A stretch of DNA of 64,000 nt from Paucibacter sp. Y2R2-4. GTDB taxonomy: Bacteria; Pseudomonadota; Gammaproteobacteria; Burkholderiales; Burkholderiaceae_C. Numbering within the stretch: position 1 is the stretch's first letter; every line of letters begins with the position of its first letter. Location: assembly GCF_025717535.1 (NCBI RefSeq), contig NZ_JAJIRO010000005.1, positions 186,001-250,000 on the forward strand. The letters are read 5' to 3'. The position numbers and the translations under genes were made by a program. The notes under the pieces are model-generated. The model saw only the letters and a program-made list of their open reading frames with translations. It had not been told where the DNA came from and did not search any database. This document shows positions 8,686 to 17,586 of this stretch, in pieces.

Positions 8686-10485
8686 TTACTTAGTCCAGCC
8701 GTCCTTCAGCCCGGTGATCTTGTTGAAGACCGGCTTCTCGGCTTGGTGATCATGCCGGTCGGCGACAAAGTAGCCGTGGCGCTCAAACTGGAAGTGAGTT
8801 TCCGCGGCCACGCCGGCCAGTGAAGGCTCCAGATAGGCGGTTACCACTTTGCGGCTGTTCGGGTTGATGAAGCTCAGGAAATCGGCATCGCCCGAGTCCG
8901 GCTGCGCTTCGGTGAACAAGCGGTCATACAAACGCACCTCGGCCTCAACGGCCTCGTGCACGCTGACCCAGGTGATGGCGCTCTTGACCTTCACTGCATC
9001 CGCACCCGGTGTGCCGCTCTTGGTGTCGGGCACCACGGTCGCCAGCACGGCGGTGATCTTGCCGTCCGCATCTTTCTCGCAGCCGGTGCATTCGATCACA
9101 TAGCCATACTTCAGTCGCGTCTTGTTGCCGGGGTAGAGGCGGTGGTAGCCCTTGACCGGCTCTTCCATGAAGTCTTCGCGTTCGATCCAGACTTCGTGGC
9201 CGAGTTGGAACTCGCGCTGACCCAACTCCGGCACTTGTGGGTGTGCCGGTGCGCTGCTGGTTTCCACATGGCTGAGGCTGCCGAACAGCTCTGCCCAGTT
9301 CGTGAGCTTCAGTTTGACCGGATCCAGCACCGCACAGGCGCGGGCGGCCTTGCCTTCTAGGTCGGCGCGCAAGCAGCCGTCCAGCACCGAATACTCCAAC
9401 CAAGCATTGCTCTTGGTCACGCCGGTGGCTTCCACCATATTGCGGATGCTGGCCGGTGTGTAGCCACGGCGGCGCATGCCCACCAGAGTGGGCAGGCGCG
9501 GGTCATCCCAGCCGGACACATGGCCTTCGTCCACCAACTGACGCAGCTTGCGCTTGGAGGTGACCACATAGGTGAGGTTCAGGCGGCCGAATTCGTACTG
9601 ATGCGGCAGCGGGTGCGCCAGCAAGCCTCCGTTGGCCAAATGGCCCAGCAGCCAGTCATAGAAAGGCCGCTGGTCTTCAAACTCCAGCGTGCACAGGCTG
9701 TGGGTGATGCGCTCCAGCGCGTCTTCAATCGGATGGGCGAAGGTGTACATCGGGTAGATGCACCATTGGTCGCCGGTGTTGTGGTGAGTGGCGCGGCGGA
9801 TGCGGTAGAGCGCCGGGTCACGTAGATTGATATTGGGCGAGGCCATGTCGATCTTGGCGCGCAAAATCATCGCGCCGTCGGCATGTTGGCCGTCCTTCAT
9901 TTCACGAAAGCGTGCCAAGTTCTCGGCGGGTGTGCGCTCGCGGAAGGGGCTGTTCACGCCGGGGCGGCTGAAGTCGCCGCGATTGGCGCGCATCTCGTCC
10001 GGCGTCTGCTCATCCACATAGGCCAGGCCGGCTTCGATCAGGTGCTCGGCGGCGCGGTACATGAAGTCGAAATAGTTGCTGGCGTAGAACAGGTGCGAGG
10101 TGCCGCTCTGGTTCCAATCCCAGCCCAGCCAAGACACCATCTCGCGGATGGCGTCCACATATTCCTGCTCTTCTTTTTCAGGATTGGTGTCGTCAAAGCG
10201 CAGATGGCAGATGCCGCCGTAGTCACGCGCCATGCCGAAGTTCAGGCAGATGCTTTTGGCGTGGCCGATGTGCAAATAGCCGTTCGGCTCGGGCGGGAAA
10301 CGGGTGCGGATCTTGGCTGCGTCCAGCGGGCCGGCAGCATGGTGAGCCGCGTCGCCCGGCGTGCCAGCAAAGTGACGCTCGGGCTGCCCGGGTTGGCCTT
10401 GTTGGGCCAGGTCGCGCTCGATGATGGTGCGCAGAAAGTTATTGCTCGGGGCGGGCTTGTTGGCGTCGGCAGTCGTTTGGGGCAT
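8686..10485 (-). CDS. glnS: Glutaminyl-tRNA synthetase
   Basis: Class I synthetase that charges tRNA-Gln. The catalytic domain holds PNGYLHIGHAKS (HIGH motif, about residues 68-79) and VVTSKRKLRQLV (KMSKS-type loop, read as TSKRK). The C-terminal anticodon-binding beta-barrels include HEVWIERED and TVVPDTKSG. The 599-residue length is above E. coli GlnS (554), mostly because of an N-terminal extension of about 50 residues before the HIGH region. The presence of GlnS means that Gln-tRNA need not be made by transamidation. It is monocistronic on the minus strand. Confidence 0.97.
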   Translation of the reverse strand: MPQTTADANKPAPSNNFLRTIIERDLAQQGQPGQPERHFAGTPGDAAHHAAGPLDAAKIRTRFPPEPNGYLHIGHAKSICLNFGMARDYGGICHLRFDDTNPEKEEQEYVDAIREMVSWLGWDWNQSGTSHLFYASNYFDFMYRAAEHLIEAGLAYVDEQTPDEMRANRGDFSRPGVNSPFRERTPAENLARFREMKDGQHADGAMILRAKIDMASPNINLRDPALYRIRRATHHNTGDQWCIYPMYTFAHPIEDALERITHSLCTLEFEDQRPFYDWLLGHLANGGLLAHPLPHQYEFGRLNLTYVVTSKRKLRQLVDEGHVSGWDDPRLPTLVGMRRRGYTPASIRNMVEATGVTKSNAWLEYSVLDGCLRADLEGKAARACAVLDPVKLKLTNWAELFGSLSHVETSSAPAHPQVPELGQREFQLGHEVWIEREDFMEEPVKGYHRLYPGNKTRLKYGYVIECTGCEKDADGKITAVLATVVPDTKSGTPGADAVKVKSAITWVSVHEAVEAEVRLYDRLFTEAQPDSGDADFLSFINPNSRKVVTAYLEPSLAGVAAETHFQFERHGYFVADRHDHQAEKPVFNKITGLKDGWTK

Positions 10486-10627
10486 GAAGTCGGCGGCGCA
10501 GGGGCGCCGTCAGAGTGGCTGGTTTGCGCTGATTTTATCGGGCTCGGCGTCAGGGGCCGGCCGAGCGTCCCCTGCAAGCAGGAATGACGCTCTCCGACAG
10601 CCGTCTCTGAGGGGCGTTCGCTGCCCT

Positions 10628-11008
10628 TCAGCCTTCCTCCTTCAACACATTGTTGCTGCCCGAGCGATTGATCTTGGACTTGAATCCGCGCGGCACATGC
10701 ACGGTATTGCCTGTGCCGGAGATGTCGATCCGGTCCACTTCCACGCCGGATTGAATCCAAACATCGTGGTTGATGCCGGTGATGTCCAGGCTGCCGACTT
10801 TGTTGCCGGAAGTGATGGTCACATCATTGTTGGAGCCGGTGACCTCGACGTTGTAGATCCCGGCCTTGTTGAGGGTGCTCTTGATATTGAGGCCGTCCAC
10901 ATAGATGGTGTTGCCGTCCTCGCTGGTGCCGCCGCAGCCTAAGAGGCTCAAGGGCAGTAGGGCGATGACCGTGGCGCATAGCAAGCGGCGTGTTGGGTTC
11001 GTAGTCAT
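10628..11008 (-). CDS. DUF3060-like lipoprotein
   Basis: A 126-residue predicted lipoprotein. The signal peptide ends in the lipobox LSLLGC (Cys25) followed by GGTSEDG. The mature part is built of short beta-rich repeats such as VEVTGSNNDVTITSGN, LDITGINHDVWIQSG and IDISGTGNTVHVPRG, typical of DUF3060 and suggestive of a small right-handed beta-solenoid. The family has no known activity. It lies just downstream of the MipA/OmpV gene on the same strand (40-base gap), so the two may be cotranscribed. Confidence 0.72.
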   Translation of the reverse strand: MTTNPTRRLLCATVIALLPLSLLGCGGTSEDGNTIYVDGLNIKSTLNKAGIYNVEVTGSNNDVTITSGNKVGSLDITGINHDVWIQSGVEVDRIDISGTGNTVHVPRGFKSKINRSGSNNVLKEEG

Positions 11009-11048
11009 TTAGATTTCCTTATGAATTGAGGTTGCGAGCTGAAGCGGT

Positions 11049-11912
11049 TCAAAGCAAATAGCTAAAGCCGCCGAAAGCGCTGAGGCTGCGCGACTTTTGG
11101 GTCAGGGGGCTGGCCTTGGCCTCGCTGCCCAGCTGGTTGGCACTCACGCCCAAGGAAAAGCCGCTGCGTTCCGAAAGGGCGTAGCTGAGCAAGAGGTTGA
11201 TGCGCGCATCTCGGAGTCCCGCCTTGGGGTTGTAGACGGCCCAGCCGCTGCTCAGCGACTGTTGTGAGCTGACGCCGAAGTAACTCTGCATATGTTCAGC
11301 ATTGACCACGCTGGCACCGACGCCGACGCCCAGCAAGATGCGAGGAGCGAGCGGCCTCGTGTAGCTGATGCCAAAGTCGGCGACCAGGCCTTTTTTTGTC
11401 TGTCCCGAGCCGTAGCGCAGCGAGTGTGTCGCTTCCAGGCCCTCTGCCAAGGCATAGTTGAAGAAGGCGCCGGCTTCGGGGCGGATGTCCACATCGCCCA
11501 TGCCGTGCAGGCGAGCATCCAGCGACTCTTTGCGGCCGAAGTCGGCGGTCAAGCGCAGACCATAGGTGGCTGGTCCAGACTTTGCGAAGTTGTAGCCCAG
11601 GCCATTGCCGGTGCCGGCGAAAAAGCCGTTTGCCCAGCGATAGTCGATCAAGGGAAAGCCCTGGACGTGGTAGTCCTTGGCCCCCATGTATCTGGGCGCG
11701 TAGATGGCTCCGCCACCGATCGTTGCGCCGTCTTCGGCAATCTTGGCGCCATACAGGCGCACGGCGTCAAAGCCTTGGGCCTGGGCTGTGGCGCTGAAAG
11801 CGCTCACGAGGAGCAAACCGAGTCCCGCTCGTGCCGCTTGGTCAAGCAGCCGTCGCTTGGTGATTGAGGGGATGAAAGGAGTGAAGGGAGTGATGGAGCG
11901 TTGTGTTGGCAT
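11049..11912 (-). CDS. MipA/OmpV family outer-membrane protein
   Basis: Outer-membrane beta-barrel of the MipA/OmpV family. E. coli MipA bridges MltA and PBP1b, while other members are porin-like or respond to antibiotics and osmotic stress. The signal peptide ends at about residue 45 (TAQAQ). The mature part has GGGAIYAPRYMGAKDYHVQ, typical of the family, then alternating beta strands and a C-terminal FSYLL. It is 287 residues long, near the usual 250-280. It lies downstream of nothing on its strand and 263 bases from a LytTR regulator gene. Confidence 0.8.
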   Translation of the reverse strand: MPTQRSITPFTPFIPSITKRRLLDQAARAGLGLLLVSAFSATAQAQGFDAVRLYGAKIAEDGATIGGGAIYAPRYMGAKDYHVQGFPLIDYRWANGFFAGTGNGLGYNFAKSGPATYGLRLTADFGRKESLDARLHGMGDVDIRPEAGAFFNYALAEGLEATHSLRYGSGQTKKGLVADFGISYTRPLAPRILLGVGVGASVVNAEHMQSYFGVSSQQSLSSGWAVYNPKAGLRDARINLLLSYALSERSGFSLGVSANQLGSEAKASPLTQKSRSLSAFGGFSYLL

Positions 11913-12175
11913 GGGCTTTCCTGATCGATGGGCTGGTGTGGAACCGATGGCGCCGCAAGCTGCGGTTCAATCGGTTGCTGAGGCCATTCTGTTCAGGAGG
12001 CGGCGCCGCCAGTATTCCGATGCGACGAGCCGTTAGCCTCTGGCGCCAATGGTGCTGATTGGGCGCAAGCTGTGAGGCGAAAGTTGGGCAATGCGGGGGG
12101 CAGAAAGACAGCGAGAGCTGTGGCGCCCATCCGCGCGGCGAGCCCAGCCTTCCCAGGCCAAGCTCGTCGAATTGT

Positions 12176-13057
12176 TTACAGGCCCTTGAACAAGGGCGCG
12201 TACAGGCGGCTGACGGCGATGCGCTCGGGGCTGCCGTGCAGGTGCAAGGTGACTTTGCCAGTTTCATCGCGGATCACGCGGTCGATGGCGTCTGATCGCA
12301 CGATGACGCTGCGATGCACCTGCCAGAAGCGTTGCGTATCCAGTTGCGGCAGCAACTCACGCAGTGAGATGCGCACCAGATGCTCTTTGCTGGCGGTCAG
12401 CACGCGCACGTATTTGTCCGCGGCCTCGAAGTACAAGACCTCATCGACCGGCACCATATGGATGGTATTGCCCAAACCAACTTGCAGCAGTCGCAGTGGT
12501 GGTGCGGGTCGGGCAGTTAATGCGTTGGCCCCGGAGGCCGTATTGGCTGCGTTGCTACCGGGCTCGCCGATGGCGGTGCCCAGCAATTGGCGCAGCTGTT
12601 GGATGGCCAACTCCAATGAGGCGGGCTCAGCGACTTGCGGTGCAGGCGGGTTTGTATGACCGGCGCTCTGACGTAAAGCCAGGGCCTTCTTCAAGCGCTC
12701 GCAAGTTTGCGCCAGACGCTCGCTTTGCACTGGCTTGAGTACATAGTCGATGGCCGAACGCTCAAACGCTTGTACTGCGTACTGGTCATAAGCGGTCACA
12801 AAGACCAGCAAGGGGAAGGGCTGGTCGGCGGGCCAGTCTTCGGCCATGGCGGCAGCGGCCTCCAGACCTGTCATGCCTGGCATGCGAATGTCCAAGAAGC
12901 ACACATCAGGGTGCTTTTGCAGGGCCGCATCGACGGCCGCTTGGCCATGCGCAGCCATGCTCACGATGTGCAGCTCCGGCCACAGTCGCGCCAACTCTTG
13001 GCGCAGGTTCTCGGCCAACAAGGCCTCGTCTTCGGCGATCAGGGCGGTATGTTTCAT
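12176..13057 (-). CDS. LytTR-family response regulator
   Basis: A two-domain regulator. The N-terminal receiver domain has the acidic pair ED at 9-10, the phosphorylation site Asp56 in FLDIRMPG, and VLKPV for the conserved Lys. After a linker of about 60 residues with poor complexity, the C-terminal LytTR DNA-binding domain (about 190-293) has VDEVLYFEAADKYVRV and RFWQVHRSVIV. It overlaps the upstream kinase gene by ATGA, so the two form one system. Its targets cannot be read from sequence; the adjacent MipA/OmpV gene is a plausible one. Confidence 0.92.
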   Translation of the reverse strand: MKHTALIAEDEALLAENLRQELARLWPELHIVSMAAHGQAAVDAALQKHPDVCFLDIRMPGMTGLEAAAAMAEDWPADQPFPLLVFVTAYDQYAVQAFERSAIDYVLKPVQSERLAQTCERLKKALALRQSAGHTNPPAPQVAEPASLELAIQQLRQLLGTAIGEPGSNAANTASGANALTARPAPPLRLLQVGLGNTIHMVPVDEVLYFEAADKYVRVLTASKEHLVRISLRELLPQLDTQRFWQVHRSVIVRSDAIDRVIRDETGKVTLHLHGSPERIAVSRLYAPLFKGL

Positions 13058-14214
13058 GGGTTCTGAATCGGGATGAGGATTCGCGCCAGCGTGCCGCCTT
13101 GTGGCGCTGGTGAAATGCTCAGGCTGGCCTGTGAGCCGTATTGCGTGGCCAGGCGCTCGCGCACCTGGTGCAGGCCAAAGTGCGTGCCTGATTCGGCGCC
13201 GGGGGGGAGCTCATCAGCGGTGCGGGTGTCTGGACTTGCACTTGAGTTGATGCCGATGCCGATACCGGTGTCCAGCACGTCGAGTTGCAAATGGCTGCCC
13301 ATGCGCAGGGCGCGGACACTAAGCTCGCCGCCGTCAATGGCCGGCTCCAGGCCATGCTTGATAGCGTTCTCTACCAGGGGCTGAAGTAGTAGCGGCGCAA
13401 TGGGGAACTCGGCCAGTTCGGCCGGCAGCTCCAAGCTGGGCCGCAGTCTCTGGCCCATGCGGATTTGCATCAACGCCAAATAGTCGCGCAAGCGCTCGAA
13501 CTCGTCGCGCAAAGGGTGGCTCTCGGCGCGCGAGGCGGTGAGGGTGGCGCGCAGATAGGCGATCAGCTGGTCCAGCATGTGCTGGGCTCGCGCCGGGTCC
13601 ATGCCGATCAGAACCCGCAAATTGGCCAAGGTGTTGAACAGCATATGGGGCTCGAGCTGCGATTGCAGCAGGCGCAACTGGTTCTCGGCGGCAGAGCGTT
13701 GGGCCTTCAGGGCGAGCGCATGGGCTGCCTCGACGCGGCCTCGGCCGACAAAGTACAAGGTGACGGCAACGCCAGGAATCAGCGAAATCACCAAAATCAC
13801 CAGACCTTGGCGCAGGCTCACATCAACCAGCCCTACGTTTTGATGCCCGCTGATCCAATTGGCCAGCGCATTGCCCAGGCTGTAGCCCAAGAGCGTACCC
13901 ACGATCAGGCAAGCGCTTTGCAAAGGCCATCCCAACCAAATCCGCGGCTCCGTATGGGCTGGAAGCGATCGGTTGAGCCCATAGAGCATGAGCTGACTCA
14001 GGCCCTGAATGATCAGTGAGCAGCAGCAACTGATCACAAAGGTGTAGAGCAAGCTTTGACCGGTCGGTTGGCCAAACACCAGGGTCTCTAGCGCGGTGAA
14101 GACCGCGGTGATCACCAAGACGATGCGCAACTGAGAAAACGCGCGTTGCCGCAAGCTGGGCGCTGCCTTAGGCGCCAATCGGTCAAGTGCTACTGCGCTC
14201 GGGGATGGTTTCAT
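13054..14214 (-). CDS. LytS/YehU-type sensor histidine kinase
   Basis: Membrane kinase of the His_kinase type. Four hydrophobic segments occupy about residues 30-160. They are followed by a linker and the phosphorylation box QLEPHMLFNTLANLR, then the N-box PLVENAIKHGLEPA and the G-box DTGIGIG. It has no periplasmic ligand-binding domain, so sensing would be within the membrane or by partner contact. The gene precedes and overlaps its LytTR regulator by four bases. A glycine/serine-rich insert sits between the G1 and G2 boxes. Confidence 0.9.
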   Translation of the reverse strand: MKPSPSAVALDRLAPKAAPSLRQRAFSQLRIVLVITAVFTALETLVFGQPTGQSLLYTFVISCCCSLIIQGLSQLMLYGLNRSLPAHTEPRIWLGWPLQSACLIVGTLLGYSLGNALANWISGHQNVGLVDVSLRQGLVILVISLIPGVAVTLYFVGRGRVEAAHALALKAQRSAAENQLRLLQSQLEPHMLFNTLANLRVLIGMDPARAQHMLDQLIAYLRATLTASRAESHPLRDEFERLRDYLALMQIRMGQRLRPSLELPAELAEFPIAPLLLQPLVENAIKHGLEPAIDGGELSVRALRMGSHLQLDVLDTGIGIGINSSASPDTRTADELPPGAESGTHFGLHQVRERLATQYGSQASLSISPAPQGGTLARILIPIQNP

Positions 14215-14259
14215 AAATCCTTGAAGAACGGGAGCGAAAGTGCTGTGCGTGAGTTGGCT

Positions 14260-14300
14260 GCCTTATGCGCCTTATGCGCCTTGGGCGCCTTGTGCGCCTT
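14260..14300. repeat. 9-bp tandem repeat spanning a stop codon
   Basis: About 4.5 copies of a 9-bp unit, on the plus strand GCCTTATGC (twice), GCCTTGGGC, GCCTTGTGC and GCCTTGCAG. On the minus strand it encodes Gln-Gly-Ala units, and the stop codon of the adjacent gene is a CAA-to-TAA variant of the same unit, repeated once more 9 bases downstream. Confidence 0.85.
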
Positions 14301-14811
14301 GCAGCTGGACTTGTGTGGGCGTTGCGCTTTGCAGAATCTGCCTCGAGCGTGCCAACAAGGCGCCACTCAGGCAGCCGAAGAGGGCACTAAAGCTGGCGGC
14401 GAAGTTGGCATTGCTGATCAGCTCCGGGCGCATGCCCAGGCTCATGCCCAGCGCAAACTTGGCCGCGAAAAGGCTCAGCATCAAAGCCAGAGGAGCCCAA
14501 CTGCCGGGCACGAAGTAGAGCTGCGTTTTCGCATCGAATCGGCTGCCATGGGCCCAGCCGATTTGACGCAGCGTGGCCAGGCTCAGAACCAGAGCGAGCA
14601 CCCAGGGCAGGATGACGCTGGCACCAAAACCAAAGGTGTTGAAAACGCCCCACAGGCCGTAGCCCAGCCAGACCAGCGGCAAGATCATCAGTCTTTGGCG
14701 ATTCATGAAACGATCGCGACTTTGCATCACGCCCAGCACCAAGAGCATTGCCAGGATGGCCCAGACATAGGTCGGGACCTGCGACAGGATGGCGTTCAGG
14801 GCTGTAAACAT
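14272..14811 (-). CDS. Multi-pass membrane protein of unknown function (DUF6622-like)
   Basis: A 179-residue protein with about five hydrophobic segments (roughly 13-31, 42-60, 63-82, 103-122 and 133-156) separated by short polar loops such as MQSRDRFMNRQR. The opening MFTALNAILSQVPTYVWAIL resembles proteins I associate with DUF6622, but I am not certain of the family. The C-terminus is the simple repeat GAQGAQGA encoded by 9-bp units, and its stop codon arises inside the repeat. It is 57 bases upstream of the LytS-type kinase gene on the same strand and could be read together with it. Confidence 0.65.
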   Translation of the reverse strand: MFTALNAILSQVPTYVWAILAMLLVLGVMQSRDRFMNRQRLMILPLVWLGYGLWGVFNTFGFGASVILPWVLALVLSLATLRQIGWAHGSRFDAKTQLYFVPGSWAPLALMLSLFAAKFALGMSLGMRPELISNANFAASFSALFGCLSGALLARSRQILQSATPTQVQLQGAQGAQGA

Positions 14812-15061
14812 GGTGTGGGCTTGTCGGTGGAGGGCTGAAGAGTGCGGCGCTTTTGGCTCGCGTCATCTGTTCAGAGTTCGCAAGCGCTGCAATGCCGGGC
14901 TCATCAATCGACTCAGTGCCCGGTGTGTTGGCATCTTGGCCGAGTCCTGGCGTGGCCCCAAGTCTGTTGCGACGAAGGGAGGCTCAAGGTCGCGAGTGGT
15001 TTGCTGTGGGCGCGAAGCGAGCTCGGCCCTGGCCGACCTTTGCAAGGCACCCCCAGCGGCT

Positions 15062-16609
15062 TCACCTTCGACGGCTATTGCTCCCGCCCAAAAGGCTGCC
15101 CAACACGCCGCGAACAATTTCGCGCCCCACCGAGCTGCCCATGGTGCGCATGGCTGATTTGGCGGCAGTCTCTGCCAGGCCGGGGTGATGGCCGCCGCGC
15201 GGTCCGGTGCTGCCAAACAAGAGCTCTTTCAATCCGCCCAACATGCCGCCGTCATCCGTGCTGCTCGGTACACCGTTGCCGGGCAGGCCGGCGGTGCCTG
15301 TGGGCAGGGTGGAGGGTGCTGAACCTGTGCCGGCTGCAGGTCCACCCTTGAGCTTCTCAAAGGCCGACTCGCGATCCAACATGGCCTCGTAAACGCCGGC
15401 CACCAGTGAGTTCTTGATCAAGGCCTGACGTTGTTCGGCATTGATGGGCCCAATCTGGCTGCCGGGAGGCAGCACGAAGACGCGTTCGGTCACGCTGGGG
15501 CGGCCCTTCTCATCCAACAGACTGACCAAGGCTTCGCCCACCGCGAGTTCGGTGATGGCCGTGCTGATGTCCAAGCCCGGCTTGGCGCGCATGGTCTCGG
15601 CGGCGGCTTTGACCGCTTTCTGATCACGTGGGGTGAAGGCGCGCAGCGCATGTTGCACCCGGTTGCCCAGCTGACCCAGCACCGCGTCGGGAATGTCTAG
15701 CGGGTTCTGAGTGACGAAATAGACGCCCACGCCCTTGGAGCGCACCAGACGCACGACCAGTTCGATGCGCTCCACCAGGGCCGCCGGCGCATCCTTGAAG
15801 AGCAGGTGGGCCTCATCGAAGAAGAACACCAGCTTGGGCTTGTCGAGGTCGCCCACCTCGGGCAGGGTTTCGAACAGCTCCGACAACATCCACAGCAAGA
15901 AGGTGGCGTAGAGCCGCGGCGCGTTCATCAGCTTGTCGGCGGCCAGCACATTGATGACGCCTTGGCCGGCCTCGGTTTGCATGAAGTCGGCGATGTTCAG
16001 CATCGGCTCGCCGAAGAATTTGTCGCCGCCTTGGGCTTCGATCTGCAGCAGGCCGCGCTGAATGGCGCCGACGCTGGCCGCCGAGACATTGCCGTACTGG
16101 GTGGTGAACTGCGCCGCGTTGTCACCCACATGCTGCAGCATGGCGCGCAGGTCCTTCAAGTCCAGCAACAAGAGGCCGGCGTCATCGGCAATCTTGAAGA
16201 CCATTTGCAACACGCCCTGCTGGGTTTCGTTCAAAGCCAGCATGCGGGCCAAGAGCAGCGGGCCCATATCGGAGACGGTGGCGCGCACCGGGTGGCCTTG
16301 TTCGCCAAACACATCCCAGAGCGTGGTCGGGCAGGCGAGGGGCGCTGGGGCTTCGATGCCGCGTTCTTTCAAGGCGGCCAGCAACTTCTCGGAAGGCTTG
16401 CCCGCTTGCGAAATGCCGGTCAGGTCACCTTTCACATCCGCCATGAAGACAGGCACGCCGATGCTGCTGAAACTTTCGGCCAGTTTTTGCAGGCTGATGG
16501 TCTTGCCGGTGCCGGTGGCGCCGGTGATCAAGCCATGCCGATTGGCCAGTGCGGGCAGCAACAGGCATTCGGTGGTGTCATGGCGGGCCAGCAGAATCGG
16601 GTCGGACAT
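15062..16609 (-). CDS. HerA/YjgR-like P-loop ATPase (DUF853)
   Basis: ATPase of the HerA/FtsK superfamily, YjgR branch; its cellular role is not established. Walker A is GATGTGKT at residues 30-37, and Walker B is [11 protein letters not shown]. The DUF853 features [38 protein letters not shown] and [12 protein letters not shown] are all present. The C-terminus is a low-complexity Gly/Ser/Pro stretch followed by [15 protein letters not shown]. The ATG at 16609 is chosen over the GTG at 16627 because GGAG lies six bases upstream. It is monocistronic, 515 residues against about 500 in E. coli YjgR. Confidence 0.85.
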   Translation of the reverse strand: MSDPILLARHDTTECLLLPALANRHGLITGATGTGKTISLQKLAESFSSIGVPVFMADVKGDLTGISQAGKPSEKLLAALKERGIEAPAPLACPTTLWDVFGEQGHPVRATVSDMGPLLLARMLALNETQQGVLQMVFKIADDAGLLLLDLKDLRAMLQHVGDNAAQFTTQYGNVSAASVGAIQRGLLQIEAQGGDKFFGEPMLNIADFMQTEAGQGVINVLAADKLMNAPRLYATFLLWMLSELFETLPEVGDLDKPKLVFFFDEAHLLFKDAPAALVERIELVVRLVRSKGVGVYFVTQNPLDIPDAVLGQLGNRVQHALRAFTPRDQKAVKAAAETMRAKPGLDISTAITELAVGEALVSLLDEKGRPSVTERVFVLPPGSQIGPINAEQRQALIKNSLVAGVYEAMLDRESAFEKLKGGPAAGTGSAPSTLPTGTAGLPGNGVPSSTDDGGMLGGLKELLFGSTGPRGGHHPGLAETAAKSAMRTMGSSVGREIVRGVLGSLLGGSNSRRR

Positions 16610-16639
16610 GGGGGCTCCAGGGCTCACAGTTAATGCAGT

Positions 16640-16747
16640 TTTGCTTCAATGAAGACTCAAATCGCGGAGGCGATGTGATGTCGGAATTAAAGCGGTTTGC
16701 GCTTCAGAGAAGACTCATATCGCGAAGCGATGTGATGTCGGAACTAA
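16640..16747. repeat. Two tandem copies of a 52-bp palindromic repeat
   Basis: Copy 1 is 16640-16691 and copy 2 is 16696-16747, a 56-bp period. Both contain GAAGACTCA, an inverted repeat ATCGC...GCGAT with a loop of GGAG in copy 1 and GAA in copy 2, then TGTGATGTCGGAA and TAAA. The conserved stem with a changing loop looks like a structured or REP-type element. A 28-codon frame (16678-16764) starts at the ATG in copy 1 and contains the peptide MSELK twice; I do not regard it as a proven gene. Confidence 0.75.
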
Positions 16748-16811
16748 AATCGCAGTCTATCTAACTAAATGGGGCTCGCGAACGCGCGGGTTCAGCAGGA
16801 GCAAGAGCCAT

Positions 16812-17537
16812 ATGGCGGGTCATTCCAAATGGGCCAATATTCAGCATCGCAAGGGCCGTCAAGACGAAAAGCGCGGCAAGATCTGGACGCGCATCATTCG
16901 TGAAATTACCGTGGCGGCCCGCCAGGGCGGCCCCGACATCAAGGACAACCCGCGCCTGCGCTTGGCGGTGGACAAGGCCAAGGGCGCCAATATGCCGGCC
17001 GACCGCATCAAGTACAACATCGACAAGGCCTCGGGCAATATTGACGGCCTGGTCTATGAAGAGATCCGTTATGAGGGTTACGGCATCGGTGGTGCCGCCG
17101 TCATCATCGACACCATGACCGACAACAAGGTCCGCACCGTGGCCGAGGTGCGGCATGCCTTCAGCAAGTGCGGCGGCAATATGGGCACCGAAGGCGCGGT
17201 GGCCTTCCAGTTCAAACATTGCGGCCAACTGGTGTTCGCGCCCGGCAGTGATGAGGACAAGATCATGGAGGTGGCGCTGGAAGCCGGCGCCGAGGATGTG
17301 ATCACCGATGACGATGGCGCGATTGAGGTCTTGACCGCGCCGGCCGACTTTGAAGCCGTGCGCAATGCCCTGGAAGCAGCCGGCCTGACGGCCGATGCGG
17401 CCGAGGTCACGATGCGGGCCGAGAACACCATCGAGCTCAGCGGCGACGAAGGCGTGCGCATGCAAAAGCTGCTCGATATGCTGGAAGACTTGGACGATGT
17501 CCAAGAGGTCTACAGCAACGCCAGCATCAGCGAATAA
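16812..17537 (+). CDS. yebC: YebC/PmpR family protein
   Basis: YebC family member. These proteins were described as transcription regulators and, more recently, as factors that help ribosomes through polyproline stretches. The N-terminus [18 protein letters not shown] is the hallmark of the family. GGTA-type core motifs follow, such as [20 protein letters not shown] and [10 protein letters not shown]. Its 241 residues are the usual length. GGAG lies 13 bases before the ATG. It stands 49 bases ahead of purD, as in many Burkholderiales. Confidence 0.95.
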   Translation: MAGHSKWANIQHRKGRQDEKRGKIWTRIIREITVAARQGGPDIKDNPRLRLAVDKAKGANMPADRIKYNIDKASGNIDGLVYEEIRYEGYGIGGAAVIIDTMTDNKVRTVAEVRHAFSKCGGNMGTEGAVAFQFKHCGQLVFAPGSDEDKIMEVALEAGAEDVITDDDGAIEVLTAPADFEAVRNALEAAGLTADAAEVTMRAENTIELSGDEGVRMQKLLDMLEDLDDVQEVYSNASISE

Positions 17538-17586
17538 GGGTGGGCTGCGGCCTGTCCAGCAAAACCTCAGAAAGTAAGGTCCTCGA

